Shown here one piece after another: positions 1 through 9,533 of a stretch of DNA of 22,277 bases. Origin of the DNA: Polymyxa betae (Eukaryota > Endomyxa > Phytomyxea > Plasmodiophorida > Plasmodiophoridae). The first letter of the stretch is position 1. Every line of letters starts with the position of its first letter. A program made the position numbers and the translations under genes. The notes beneath the pieces are model-generated. The model had not been told where the DNA came from. It ran no database searches and saw only the letters and a list, made by a program, of their open reading frames with translations. Location: positions 1 through 22,277 of the forward strand of contig RBZT01000314.1 of assembly GCA_003693705.1 (NCBI GenBank), given 5' to 3'.

Positions 1-249
1 CAGGACCTGATACGACGAGTCCGAATCCATGATTGGATTACGGAAAATTCCGAGATCCTCAACCCGCTAACGACTATGATCCAAGAATGCGAGTCCCCAG
101 CGACTGGTATCAAGGAAACTCCGCAACTACACCAGAGTGTCAAATCCTGACTAAACGAATTCGTCTAGAGACCGATGCCGTACTGGCCCATTTGGGAGAC
201 CGTCGCCAAGTAGCGCTATCTCCAAAAGACTGATCCAATTACGTTACAA

Positions 250-669
250 TCCGGATATCAACCTCGGGCTCTGCGTTATGGACATCCGGAGTTACGAAGA
301 CATGGTCTGGATCCACCTCCGAGACACCGTACACTATGAGATTATCATTATGGATATCGGCTATTACGGCAGTCCTGACTGGATGGTCGTACTGGCCCAA
401 ATCAAGAAGGCGAACGCAGCCCTGTTAAAATGGCGATCTCTTCCGGACTTCTTTCTGAACAAGCCAAGAAATTCCTTTCGATCGTCAACACGGACCTGCC
501 GAAGTTTCACATCCTCCCGAAACTGCATAAGAAGACTAAGCCGATACCGTCACGGCCTATTATCGGCGCAGTTATTTGGATCACTACCAACTGGTCCATC
601 TATCTTACTACTGTGCTGGAAAAGATCGAATGCGAACTCACGTTCAAGAATAGCTTCAACGTCTAGATG
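250..669 (+). pseudogene. Reverse-transcriptase fragment (Penelope-like or LINE-type), frameshifted
   Basis: This is a remnant of a retroelement reverse transcriptase. One frame (about 250-430) reads NPDINLGLCVMD, then a Ser-Tyr-Glu-Asp stretch and HLRDTVHYE. This resembles the N-terminal 'NLGxxVMD...HLxDTxxY' segment before the fingers of this RT type. A second frame (430-666) continues with FHILPKLHKK and SRPIIGAVIWITT, the conserved 'LPKxHK...RPI' block. The two parts lie in different frames, and the frame ends at a stop at 667-669, well before the catalytic YxDD box, so the element is dead and 3'-truncated. A further open frame at 33-233 lies where more N-terminal sequence would be expected but is not recognisable. 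The RT call is sequence-based. The Penelope-like assignment is inference from the PKxHK/RPI block. Confidence 0.6.
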
Positions 670-1420
670 AAGGTGCTGTCTCTGATGTTACATATTAGTT
701 TTTAGGGAGGGGTATCTCCTCACGACGGCAACATATTGCACTTTATTGCATCGATGGGTCCCGATTGCCTTCTCCTGGATCCATGGATTAACACGAGAGC
801 ATTTTAAGGCACACTTTAATGCTGTTCTTAGAGCAGTGACATGACAGATTGCCTCATTTAACTGTGGTTTTGATGAGAAGCTTGCTCTATATATATTACA
901 AAGCCTGTGGAACAGTGATGGATTTCTTTCAGGCACAGAGAGAAGGTAATATCGACGCCTTTGTCCTGATTACGTCCAGATTCATGTGAGCTAATTATGT
1001 CATGTGTGGCTCACTTCATTTAAGTTGAAGGCGGAATCCCTGATGAAAGGATGTCAAGTTCATTTCGTTTGCTCTGCAAAGAGGATTAGTCGAAACTATG
1101 CCATCGTAAGCCGTGGAGAAAACGGTCAGTTCATGAATATTGTGATGAAAGCAGTGAGAGAACCTATGCTTGAGGCATTTAATGAGTGTATTCTGATAAA
1201 CCACAAACCCCAACGATATCGCTAGCGACTAAGTGTCATACAGCACATCACGGATAGTATGATTGCCAGCAGCGGATCAATGCCTTTGCAGACAATTCCT
1301 GAAAAGCTAACAGGTTCCGAAGGTGCTCAGTTCAGACTAGCAAGAAGCTGCCAGGATGAAGGATGCAATGAGGTGAATACACACTTAAATTTGAAACTTG
1401 CCCTGCTGTCGCTATGTAAC
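670..1420. other. Gene-poor stretch, possible decayed transposase
   Basis: No intact gene is seen. Short plus-strand open frames occur, including one at 1004-1225 with GCQVHFVCSAKR, which faintly recalls the 'GC.VHF..S..R' region of MULE-type transposases. The frame is short and interrupted on both sides. It precedes the peptidase-like fragment at 1421-1797 on the same strand, and the two could be remains of one mobile element. This is a weak inference. Confidence 0.2.
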
Positions 1421-1797
1421 TGAACGTTAACCACGATCTTGATGAGTACATCAAAATTGTTAATCTTCCATCTAATGTCTTGTTCATTGAGCGTGGACAG
1501 AGTGATAATCAACTGGAAAAACGATTTGGTACCATCGATTCGGGCAAAATTAATTCCCCTCAGAGAATCAGAGTCAACGACAATGATTGGATACTCACTG
1601 GAAGAATTAGTTCAACCAGTCAAGAAGGCAGTCACTTCACCACCCATGTTCAGCGATTGAACGGACGAATATCTGATGGATACTATTATTTCGATGCTCT
1701 TCACAATCAAGGACGAGCGACACATGTTGACACGGATCTCTCGTTCCGGAAGTGGTCATTCTACTTGGTGTATACCAAAAGCAGCGACACACTGTAA
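1421..1797 (+). pseudogene. Fragment resembling the C-terminal end of a ubiquitin-hydrolase/Ulp-type cysteine peptidase
   Basis: An open frame runs from just after a stop (about 1418) to a stop after 1794, about 125 codons. It contains GSHFTTHVQR, then DGYYYFDALHNQG. Together these look like the His-box region of ubiquitin carboxyl-terminal hydrolase or Ulp-like domains, where a Gly-His-Phe is followed by a strand with Trp/Tyr and an Asp-x-L near the end. No Cys box is visible upstream in frame, so this is at most a C-terminal fragment. Such domains are often carried by eukaryotic DNA transposons, which fits the setting. It might instead be the last exon of an unrecognised gene. No catalytic function is claimed. 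Confidence 0.33.
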
Positions 1798-1902
1798 CGA
1801 GAATGCACATAGTCAGATGCACATTGAATACAGCATGAGATCATACAGCTGAAAGTATTATCCTAAGCTAGACTGTCTAGTCGTTCGCTAAAATAGATAG
1901 TA

Positions 1903-2636
1903 GGGGGTATCAAAATTAAGCGGAGAATCGATTCTCCGGGGGTCCTGACTCCTCAAAGGTGCTGGGCAATCGATTCTCCGGCAGTCCAGAAAGGTGCGGG
2001 AGAATCGTTTCTTTTGGCGGGGTTATCAAAATTAAGATGGTTCGTACTACGAGATATTGACCAAATCATTCGCCTCCTTGCTATATCCAGCTTTTCAGCT
2101 ATGGTAGTAATCTTCTTACGCTATTAACGAATTCGGCAAGCAACTTGTATCCAGACATTTTGGTCAATTTTTGACCAGAAACTACTGACTTATTCTTTGC
2201 CGCTGTATTTACCTTCTAATAAAGAGAAATTTCCGGGCTTCTCGATAAATGTAACCATTGTTAAACATTCTTTCATACTGTTGTGACAACGTTTGTCGTT
2301 AGCATCTTCATGTTTGGTGATCGTAATGACTCTACGAGGCGCTTTAGCAGCCAGAGCACGTGGCTGCGAAGCGGCAGCTTGGGAAACAGGTGATTCATAG
2401 CAGAAATGGATAATGTATTCGAGACAGAAACACAGACGTATATCCCATTATGACCAGATCAATCCCAAAAATCGGTCACGCTATTTCAACTCCGTGATTT
2501 TCCCGGGAGAATCGATCCTCCTTTGAGAATCGAAAATTATGCTGAATCTCGCGGGAGAATCGACTCTCCGGGGGTCTCAAACATCCTCGGAGAATCGATT
2601 CTCCGGGAGCGCACAAAATCGAATTTTGATACCCCC
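1903..2636. mobile_element. Non-autonomous DNA transposon with GGGGGTATCAAAATT inverted ends (734 bp)
   Basis: The left end reads GGGGGTATCAAAATT (1903-1917) and the right end is its exact reverse complement (2622-2636), a perfect 15-bp terminal inverted repeat. TA flanks both sides (1901-1902, 2637-2638), consistent with a TA target-site duplication. The subterminal zones hold several copies of the palindrome GGAGAATCGATTCTCC, perfect at 1922-1937 and 2589-2604 and imperfect near 1967, 1998, 2505 and 2553. A further copy of the end motif (TATCAAAATTAAG) lies at about 2024-2036. No transposase is present. A minus-strand open stretch (about 2190-2440) could be captured sequence. The element at 9621-9811 has the same ends. 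Confidence 0.85.
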
Positions 2637-2648
2637 TAGTGTCTAGCA

Positions 2649-2685
2649 AGCGCAGCCCACAATACAATTGTCGGGAGGCTGCGCT
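2649..2685. repeat. Short hairpin, 9-bp stem
   Basis: AGCGCAGCC (2649-2657) pairs exactly with GGCTGCGCT (2677-2685) across a 19-nt loop, directly beside the right end of the transposon at 1903-2636. The related string GGCGCAGCCCAC recurs near 4515, next to the gag fragment, so it may be part of a dispersed repeat. Confidence 0.5.
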
Positions 2686-2721
2686 CTACCGGTCTACCTA
2701 GGGTTTTTGCGCCCATGCCAA

Positions 2722-2824
2722 GCCTGTCTACCTAATTCTGTAGCCCACCATTAAAAAGGTAGACAGGAAGTGGTAGACACCCTCGCATTTCTCTGCCTGT
2801 CTACCTTTTGCCTGTCTACCTTTT
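2722..2824. repeat. CCTGTCTACCT repeat cluster with inverted copy
   Basis: GCCTGTCTACCT occurs at 2722, and CCTGTCTACCTTTT occurs twice in tandem (2796-2809 and 2811-2824, 15-bp period). An inverted copy AAAAAGGTAGACAGG lies at 2753-2767. The inverted and direct copies could fold into a hairpin of about 14 bp. No gene is visible between 2690 and 2890. The cluster lies just downstream of the 3' end of the copia pol remnant (minus-strand sense). It may be a MITE-like end or an LTR relic. Confidence 0.6.
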
Positions 2825-2896
2825 CTGTAGGCCCTTAGATAATAATCAGGCGCCCTCCTTGATGTGATTTAATAGATTATATAGGGCACGAGATCG

Positions 2897-4272
2897 TCAA
2901 GTCTTGGTTGGCTTCGCAACAATTCTCGCGGCGAAATTGACAGCTTGGGAATCGGGCCGTGTACTGTTCGCGATATAAGCCACACTCCCAACAACCTCCA
3001 GGTAATGGAAGTCGCAATCGTCCGTGCTGTCGCTGTCGGCTGCTGGATGTTCTTTTAAAGAAGGAGTCTTGACGGGATTCGCGTTCTGCATTCGGTATCG
3101 TTCCAAAACTCGAGTTATGTATGAGCCGTGCGTCACGAAAACGGCTCCGTCGCGGTTTTTGCTAATCTGTCAGCCTAGGATGTGTTGGCTTTTTCCCAAT
3201 ATCTTCATGCGGAAACGTTCAGAGAGGCCTTTCTCAATGTCGTGCATCAGGTCTAAGCTTTGCGAAGCAAATGTGATGTCTTCAGCGTAGATGGCGAGGA
3301 CGATTGGCGTGCGGCCGCTTTGACGAAAAGGCAGCAATCGGCTGGCGATTTGCTTAATTCAGGTCAGTTAACAATGCCGTGATGTGATTGTACCATGCTA
3401 AGCCCGCTTGTTTCAGACCGTAGACTGCCTTATTGTGGCGACAAACAAGTGGCTCTCCCTGGCTGTCAGCTGCCTCAAATACTTTGGGCTGTGAAACGAA
3501 GAGCCCGACGTCGATCGTATCGACATCCATATGTCTCACTTGCCAATCTTCTGCAAACAGGCTAATCAAAGTCCTTATCGTCGTCAGGCTGGCCACTGGC
3601 GAGAATGTTTCGTTATAATCAACATCGTGACGCTATGAGAAACCTTGCGCTACTAATCGAACCTTCTATCGGTCACCAGTCCCGTCGGTCTTGGTCTTCG
3701 CCTTGAGCACTCATTTGGTCTTAATCGCTTTTCGTCCTGCCGGCAGTCGACACATCGTCCATGTCTCGTTTCGTATGAGTGAACCATATTCCGAAATCTC
3801 CGATTTTTTTGAGGAACAAATCCATGGCTTTATAATGGGATTGATATTTCTTGATAGAGTTGATCGCCAATGGACGGGTCTTGAAGAGAGATGCGGCCTC
3901 GGGAGACCACTCCAACTACAAACGTGCCAAGACCATGTCCAGCTGCTCGGAGACATAACACTCCTGCTCCTCAAATAACGAATCCATTGTCCGGGATGTT
4001 GATACGCGAGCACGTCGAATCTCCTCCTTAAACGGCACAGAGGCCGATCCAGCAGCAGCTTGAGACAGAGAGGGGTCTTCATTCCACAGGTTCAATAGGG
4101 CTCTACTGGGGCTCAACAACCATTTCTTTATATTTCCATACCGAACGACGGTAATATTCCCTCTTATTGCCTCAGGGTTAACGATCAGGGGGACGACCGC
4201 ATTAATGAGAGGTATCAGGGTAGGGAGTAGCGGCGCCGGGGGTACGGTTAATGCTTCATCGCTCGCCTCCAT
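2897..4272 (-). pseudogene. Ty1/copia retrotransposon pol remnant (reverse transcriptase region)
   Basis: Read on the minus strand, broken frames follow the copia pol order. First comes the linker before RT (3916-4272 and 3721-3915). Then comes the RT start around 3720 (PAGRKAIKTK), then DVDYNETFSPVASLTTIRTL near 3560-3620. NKAVYGLKQAGLAWYN follows at 3354-3440. The catalytic box is near 3285. The end of RT (YITRVLERYRMQNANPVKTP and EVVGSVAYIANSTRPD) spans 2897-3136. It is dead: there are frameshifts, an in-frame stop in the 'HILG-stop-QIS' segment near 3170, and the canonical YVDD is YAED. Protease and integrase are missing. The gag fragment at 4520-5080 lies upstream in the same orientation and may belong to the same insertion. 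Confidence 0.85.
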
Positions 4273-4519
4273 GTTGGGGACTTTGGTGTGAAGTGAGCAC
4301 AGTGACAGCCAGAATGACTGAATTATGGCGGCCAGAGCAAATTTATATAAGGGATTTTATATTAGGCCAGGGGTCATATATTACCTCGCCACTGAGGCCG
4401 ACACTGTGCTGACTCCGTCCCAGTGGAACGTCGCCTGACTGGTGTTGTCAAAGTTGCGCTTTCACAATGAAATGTTGCCAGGGCTGCGTTCTGTCAGTGG
4501 CGGGCCTTCACAAGGCGCA

Positions 4520-5080
4520 GCCCACAGGCGCATTGCTCTTCAGATAAATGATGCCAGCAGGTTGAATTCTGCTCACAAACTTTATATGCAGCACTCACGC
4601 CCGGAGCCATCCAGTTGACGAGATCGGGAAAAGATGCATCAGCATTGGCCCCTTATGCCACCGGAGATTGGCATTTCCGCTGCAGCATGATTAGTTACTG
4701 AGACAATAGCAGGGTCGTCCACTTCAACCCTTTATAAATTTCATTGCAATGTCCGATCGTATCAGACCTTAGTAGATTCGCAATTTCTTACTGCAGGAAA
4801 TGCGCGCTGCTTAATAATTTGGATGCTAAATCCTCGTGATCATTCAAAAATTGCCGAAGGGCTTCCAGATGTCGTGTCATTTGTCTTGGACAAGGTAAAT
4901 GAGTAGCGAAAACGTCGACCGAGTTCGGAGTGTAATGTCTCTTCCTAGGGCACGTTAGACATCTCTGTAATGACTTAAAGGCCCGTTTGGATGCCGCCGG
5001 AAACTTCAGTTGGTTGGTGAAGGAATTCCGATTGACAGTCGTAGCGGAATTTTCCCGCGCGCTGCTCCTTTCGAACACCT
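4520..5080 (-). pseudogene. Copia gag fragment, copy 1
   Basis: This minus-strand segment matches the gag pieces at 8310-9050. Shared landmarks on the plus strand include CAGATAAATGATGCCAGCAG (4540s and 8320s) and 'ATTGCCGAAGGGCTTCCA' (4850s, 8650s, 8880s). In protein terms both contain EALRQFLND, QRCLTC and NSVDV. Frames are interrupted. It sits upstream of the pol remnant at 2897-4272 in the same orientation, so the pair could be one element that lost protease and integrase. Nothing recognisable lies in the remaining spacer (4273-4519). Confidence 0.7.
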
Positions 5081-5831
5081 TCTGTGGGCGCGTTTGGATC
5101 CCGAGTCGGCGAAACTTAAGATGTCCAGAGACGAGATTCTGTAGCTTGGGTGGTACTGTTTAAGTAGGCCCTGGACTAAAAGCTGTGGAGGTATTGTACC
5201 TTTCGGTCAATTAGTTGCTGTGAAGTCCAGGCGCAGTTTCCTACAAAAGCTGCTGCTGCTTCATAGTCAACGTCGCAATTAATGCATTGCCTGCTCTGTT
5301 AGAATTGAACAAGAAGCTTTCTAAAAAAACTCCAAAGCATTACTTGGGCGTCTCGGGCGAGGACTGGGTGAATCATTTTCAAGAGCCACAGACAAATCGC
5401 CATTTCAGCAACAGAGGGCTTCAATTCTGTCATTTTCAACTAAAGCGATTAGTCATTTCCAACTATAGAGATAAAAATAGCAATATTCCCACGCACGTTA
5501 CTTACTCCGGCGATTTTGGTGACATCCAAACGGCAGAGCGAAGCCAAACTGCGAGCCAAGGACTTTTCGGCTCAGAAATTATCCACAATGCCGAAGTTAA
5601 CATCTGAACGCGCACATTTTGTTTGGTTGAATAAACACAAAAACCGAGCTTTTGGATTTCCAGCCAAACATTAAGCCACGGGCTTAGCCGCAGAAAATGA
5701 TTGAGCGTTGCGCCTTGCTCATCAGTCATCATGTCGATGTCATCATTTTCACGGGTCTAGCTAAAATCTCCTAATCGCGAAGCGCAGAAATTATAAAACT
5801 GCGTGAATGAATCTGCGATCGCTAAATGGCC
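5081..5831. other. No recognised gene; one unassigned open frame
   Basis: The only sizeable open frame is 5287-5607 (plus, 106 codons), starting at an ATG with no recognisable domain. On the minus strand a short cysteine-containing stretch (about 5175-5290) reads well but is closed by stops. Given the surrounding retroelement debris I treat the region as decayed repeat sequence. Confidence 0.35.
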
Positions 5832-5952
5832 TGCTTAAAGGGTTTTTTAAGGGCTTTTGTTAGGGGCTTTTTTTAGGGCTTCTGTAGTTTTGTTAGGGGC
5901 TTTTTTAGGGGGCTTTTTAAGGGGCTTATTTTTAGGTGCTTTTTTTTAGGGA
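5832..5952. repeat. Degenerate TTTTTTAGGGGC-type tandem repeat
   Basis: About ten irregular copies of a G-triplet/T-run motif such as TTTTTTAGGGGC follow one another with a 12-16 nt period (AAGGGC, TTAGGGGC, TTTAGGGC, TTTTAGGGGG and so on). The strand is strongly skewed to G and T. It resembles a loose, expanded telomere-like repeat (TTTAGGG), but the units are too variable to be a true array. Slippage is the simpler explanation. Confidence 0.7.
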
Positions 5953-6395
5953 ATTTGTATTGTATGCCACCTACCGAAAACAAATTTCACATCAGCGGCA
6001 ACTTGGCTTTATTATGGGCAGACTATACTGTTGTCTGTGACGGGCTGTTCGAGTTGCATTGAGGTGAATCTTTTTTCAAAGGATTGAATCCCTGACGTCC
6101 CGACGACTGCGCTCAGCTCTGGAGATAGCTTGACGCCATTTTCACTAGAATTGCAAAATGGTCGAGGGAAAATCGTGGACTGCTGGGGAAAGCATGACTC
6201 TTGCCCGGTCTGTTGTTTACATTAGTCATGAACCGCAGACAGGGACCTCTTATTCTGCTGAGCAGTATTGGACAGCAGTTTGTGCTCAATTTCAACCGTA
6301 GCTCGATCCATGCGAGGGACATTCATTTTTGGAGCAACCTAAAACACTGCGCACACGTAGTTTGTGGTGTTTTAGGTGCGTCATCAAAGCAAATA
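5953..6395. other. No gene seen; contains an 11-bp hairpin
   Basis: Overlapping open frames on both strands (6113-6322 minus, 6201-6449 plus) have no recognisable content. ACCTAAAACAC (6337-6347) is exactly complementary to GTGTTTTAGGT (6367-6377), forming a hairpin with a 19-nt loop. Confidence 0.4.
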
Positions 6396-7113
6396 TGCGT
6401 TGCCTTCTTCTACAATTGCAAGAACTTTTCGAAAAAAACTTTCAGTTAAATAAATCATTCAAGGTTCTTATATTCTATAATGATTCCTCTAATGAGATAT
6501 GACAAGTCCATGGATCATGACTTTCTATGAAAGGACATATTTCGAGGTCAGTTTGTGTAGGTAAGGGGTTCACTCTGTGGTATATGCAAAAACGAAGGTG
6601 TTACAAGGAGAGGCTACATTATTAACATTATGGAAAGGTAATGGGCAACCTCGTGCTGTTGAAGTTTTTATCAGTGACAAGCGAAAGAACATGAAGAACC
6701 TCTTGATATAAAGAATTATCTACTCACCTTAAAAGTAGAACAATGGTATATATGTACCTTCTATGAATGTGATGGTGATACTACACCACAACAGAAAAGA
6801 CTTGTCATAAGGCATTAATTAGAGAAGAATTGGGATGACGAATTAAAGGGGAGAGAGTGAATAAGATGGATAGTGATGATGCATATAGTGAGAGCAAACA
6901 AGAACAAGATCCTCCTATTATTGAAATCCCAGTAAAAGTAATTAACTGAATCATTACTTAATATACTTGTATTCAAATTTAGAACAATCAATTTCATTTA
7001 CCTTCAATAGTCAGCAAATAGAGAAGTCTTCTGATCTATTGAGAACGTTACCAATGATGATGAACTGGGCTCGCAAGCGCCAATTGTGCATCGCCTTGTG
7101 GCAACTCGCTCTG
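6396..7113 (+). repeat. Long direct repeat, copy A (unknown element)
   Basis: This AT-rich segment is repeated, with many substitutions and small indels, at 9922-10573 in the same orientation. Shared blocks include ATGGATAGTGATGATGCATA, AGAACAAGATCCTCCTATTA and TGATGAACTGGGCTCGCAAG. Broken plus-strand frames in both copies encode similar strings (NMKN, IKNYLLTL, EQWYICTFYECDGDTT in copy A). The ancestral unit therefore probably encoded protein, but I do not recognise it. An LTR copy (7130-7292) abuts its right end. Confidence 0.75.
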
Positions 7114-7129
7114 TTTATTGTTTAATCGC

Positions 7130-7292
7130 ACGCGAATTCGAAAGCTGACTGAAGGCTGCGTTTCTGAAAATATCTTTACTCTGCAGCCAGTTAACAGCCA
7201 GTTATATAGTTGGCTTATTGAATGTTTGTGGATTCAGGAATAAAAGCTCAGTTCGTTGTAGTGTTGTTATATAGTGTACCTATCTTAATCGA
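7130..7292 (+). repeat. LTR copy, plus orientation (MITE-free allele)
   Basis: The sequence from about CTGACTGAAGGCTGCG to TATAGTGTACCTATCTTA is the inverted counterpart of 9541-9893. The match is close except for the 191-bp MITE present only in the latter. The right-hand LTR end (AACA-type in the other copy) is lost at about 7290, where similarity stops. It is called an LTR because in the other copy it directly precedes a copia-type primer-binding site and gag. Outer boundaries are approximate. Confidence 0.6.
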
Positions 7293-7379
7293 CTATGCTT
7301 CGACCCGAAATGAGTTTTTTACAGTGGTTGCATAGGATGATTCATTTCAATACAGTTGTCCTCGGGTCTCTGTTCGAGG

Positions 7380-7905
7380 TAAGTTTTCTACCCTTTTCTG
7401 CATCGAGAAGTCTATTTGTGAGATCATCAATCGTAACTGTCTCTAGTTACTCAAACCGTTGCGCTACATAGAGTTGGTGAGAGCGCTGTCTAGCATTGTA
7501 GCAAGAGAACAACTTTGAAACGAGCTCTTTTTCCGGTTGACGTTTTCTTCTAAGCCTGTCTTCTTCCCGTAGAATTCTGAGAACATTTCGGCTGCAGAAT
7601 AATCTGAAGATTTTCCAGCGATACAATTCTAATGTGTTCCTACATTGTGTTGCAGATCTGTTTCTTCAAAGCTTCGTCTTGATAGACAACGCTGAGTCTG
7701 TGCAGAAGATATCCTCTAGCAATTTTAACTTCCCTTTCAATTTGTTCCGCTGGATCTGATACTAAATATTCGTCGAGGCCTTTAGCTTCGAATGCTAACT
7801 TGGCTTGTCGTCCCAGTTCACGAAATCACCTACTCCGGTTGGGAATCTTGGAGAGTAACTTTTCAGCTCCTACCATCTTGACAGATCACTGGGCTCATAA
7901 CCAAC
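7380..7905 (-). pseudogene. Copia-type gag, second family, with primer-binding site
   Basis: On the minus strand an ATG at 7874-7876 opens a frame that reads MVGAEKLLSKIPNRSR, then a stop. It continues in the same frame (FRELGRQAKLAFEAKGLDEY, KIARGYLLHRLSVVYQDEAL) to a second stop near 7650. After a frameshift it ends with ETVTIDDLTNRLLDAEKG near 7380-7435. These strings resemble the N- and C-terminal parts of copia gag (helical DUF4219/UBN2-type). The family differs from the gag at 8234-9540. No intact copy is present. A primer-binding site lies immediately upstream (7889-7902). Confidence 0.6.
7889..7902 (-). other. Copia primer-binding site complementary to the initiator tRNA anticodon arm
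   Basis: The plus strand reads CTGGGCTCATAACC, identical to the anticodon stem-loop of eukaryotic initiator methionine tRNA. The element's own strand is therefore complementary to it. Drosophila copia and yeast Ty5 are known to prime from this internal site using a half-tRNA. It sits 12 bp before the gag ATG, where a primer site belongs. Confidence 0.65.
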
Positions 7906-8233
7906 TGAAGATGGCAAGCGAGTTTATATATATCGTTCTCTTTAAAAGATATCAACTGTAAAAGACTGGTCTGGAAGCTAAATTGGTATTTAACTGAAAG
8001 CATTTATCACTAATCAAAACTTTCCTTGTCTCCACATAGTAATCCAGAACGACCTCTCATCTTCTCATGATCGAAATATTAAACAAATATAAAATGTAAC
8101 AGGCAATAAGTTGAAACCCAATCGTTGTAAGGTTCGACTTTTAGGAGCTCCCCATCGATTCATAAGACTTTCTATCAACCGACACTTGTGGGACGACGAA
8201 CATATATATGTGCTCTGCCGACACCGGTACCAG
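7906..8233. other. Putative LTR/leader region without a gene
   Basis: AT-rich DNA upstream (minus sense) of the primer site at 7889-7902 should correspond to the 5' LTR of that element. No second copy is present to define its ends. The sequence next to the primer site ends ...CTCGCTTGCCA on the minus strand, consistent with a CA-ended LTR. No convincing coding frame is seen. Confidence 0.35.
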
Positions 8234-8517
8234 TCATTCGAAGAACCAAAGCCACTTCAGAATTGCGGCAACCCATGGCAAAACATGCCACTGTTGGTTT
8301 GTGATTGAATGTGCTTGCTCATCAGATAAATGATGCCAGCAGGTCGAGTTCTGCCCACCAACCTGATTTTGAGCACTCACGCCTGGAGCACCATGAGCTG
8401 AAGCAATCATCCAGTTAATGAAATTGGTAAAAGAAGCATCAGCATCGGCTCCTTGTGCCACTGGAGATTGGGGCATTCCAGCGCGGCATGAATTGCTGCA
8501 CGATTAGTTACTTGCGC

Positions 8518-9020
8518 CACAATCGCAGGATCGTCTTGTGTCAACATTGTGAAATCGTATCAGAAGTTAGTAGATTGGCAGTTTCCTTTATACTGCAGGT
8601 AATATTGCTTGATAATTTGAACGCTCCATAATTCGGGATCGTTCAGGAATTGCCGAAGGGCTTCCAAACGTTATATCTTTTGTCTTGGACAGGGTAAATG
8701 AATAGCTCGGAGACGTCGACCGAGTTCAACATGTGATAGCTCTTCCAAACGCACGTTAGACATCTCTGCATGGTAAATGACTTAAGGAGACAGCCACAAT
8801 CGCAGGATCGTATTGTGTCAACCCTTTGAGTAACATTGCTTGATAATTTGAACGCTCCATCTTCGGGATCGTTCAGGAATTGCCGAAGGGCTTCCAAACA
8901 TCATATCAAAAAAAACATCATACCTTTTGTCTTGGACAGGGTAAATGAAAAATAGCTCAGAGGCGTCGACCGAGTTCGGAATGTGATAGCTCTTCCAAAG
9001 GCACGTTAGACATCTCTGCA
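8518..9020. repeat. Imperfect tandem duplication inside the gag remnant
   Basis: Two units follow each other, about 8518-8785 and 8788-9020. Each begins with 'CACAATCGCAGGATCGT.TTGTGTCAAC', passes through 'GGGATCGTTCAGGAATTGCC' and ends at 'CACGTTAGACATCTCTGCA'. They differ by substitutions and small indels, so the duplication is old. It repeats the EALRQFLND...QRCLTC part of gag. Confidence 0.8.
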
Positions 9021-9517
9021 CGATTTGGTACTGATGATTACAGCCTACGAGAACAGCAGCGACGAGCTCATACTTTGAGACTGCATGGTCGCCATCTTGT
9101 AAATACTCCATGATTACTCGCTTTTCAAAGATGTAAAGTGTTATCTTTTGGCCAGGTCTACGCATAGTCGACCAGAGCTTTGCTTTCATCGTGGCAGCCG
9201 TCAAATTAGTAACTTTTGCTAAAGCTTTGTTGAGCTTTGCCCACATAACACTAGAGAATGTATAAATTCTGAATTGTGCCCATATTGATTCTTCCATGGT
9301 AGCTAACAGAACAGCTGCAAGCTGTTCTTGTAGCTTCTTGCGATCCGTCAGCGATTGCGTTGTTACCCCTTCTTCTCTGATATCATCTTCCAGGTGATTA
9401 TATACGCGAAACATTTACCTAGATTTAACTTTGGACGTCCATGTCGTAAAATTGGATTCTCTTTTAGTTTTGGTTGAATAAAAGGTATGATATTTGAAGG
9501 ATCAATATTTGGTAGTG

Positions 9518-9533
9518 CTGAGCCCATCACCAG
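9518..9533 (-). other. Copia primer-binding site, mutated copy
   Basis: The plus strand reads CTGAGCCCATCACCAG, matching the initiator-tRNA anticodon arm (CTGGGCCCATAACCCAG) apart from about three differences. It occupies the same position relative to the LTR end and the gag ATG as the better-preserved site at 7889-7902. The flanking GTTGAAGAT is also shared. Confidence 0.5.

Noticed and set aside
1922-2607. CRISPR-like array formed by the repeated GGAGAATCGATTCTCC
   Set aside because: Spacing is irregular, copies sit symmetrically inside inverted-repeat ends, and the genome is eukaryotic. These are subterminal repeats of a transposon.
5832-5952. True telomeric array
   Set aside because: Units vary in length and in number of G and T residues; there is no uniform repeat.
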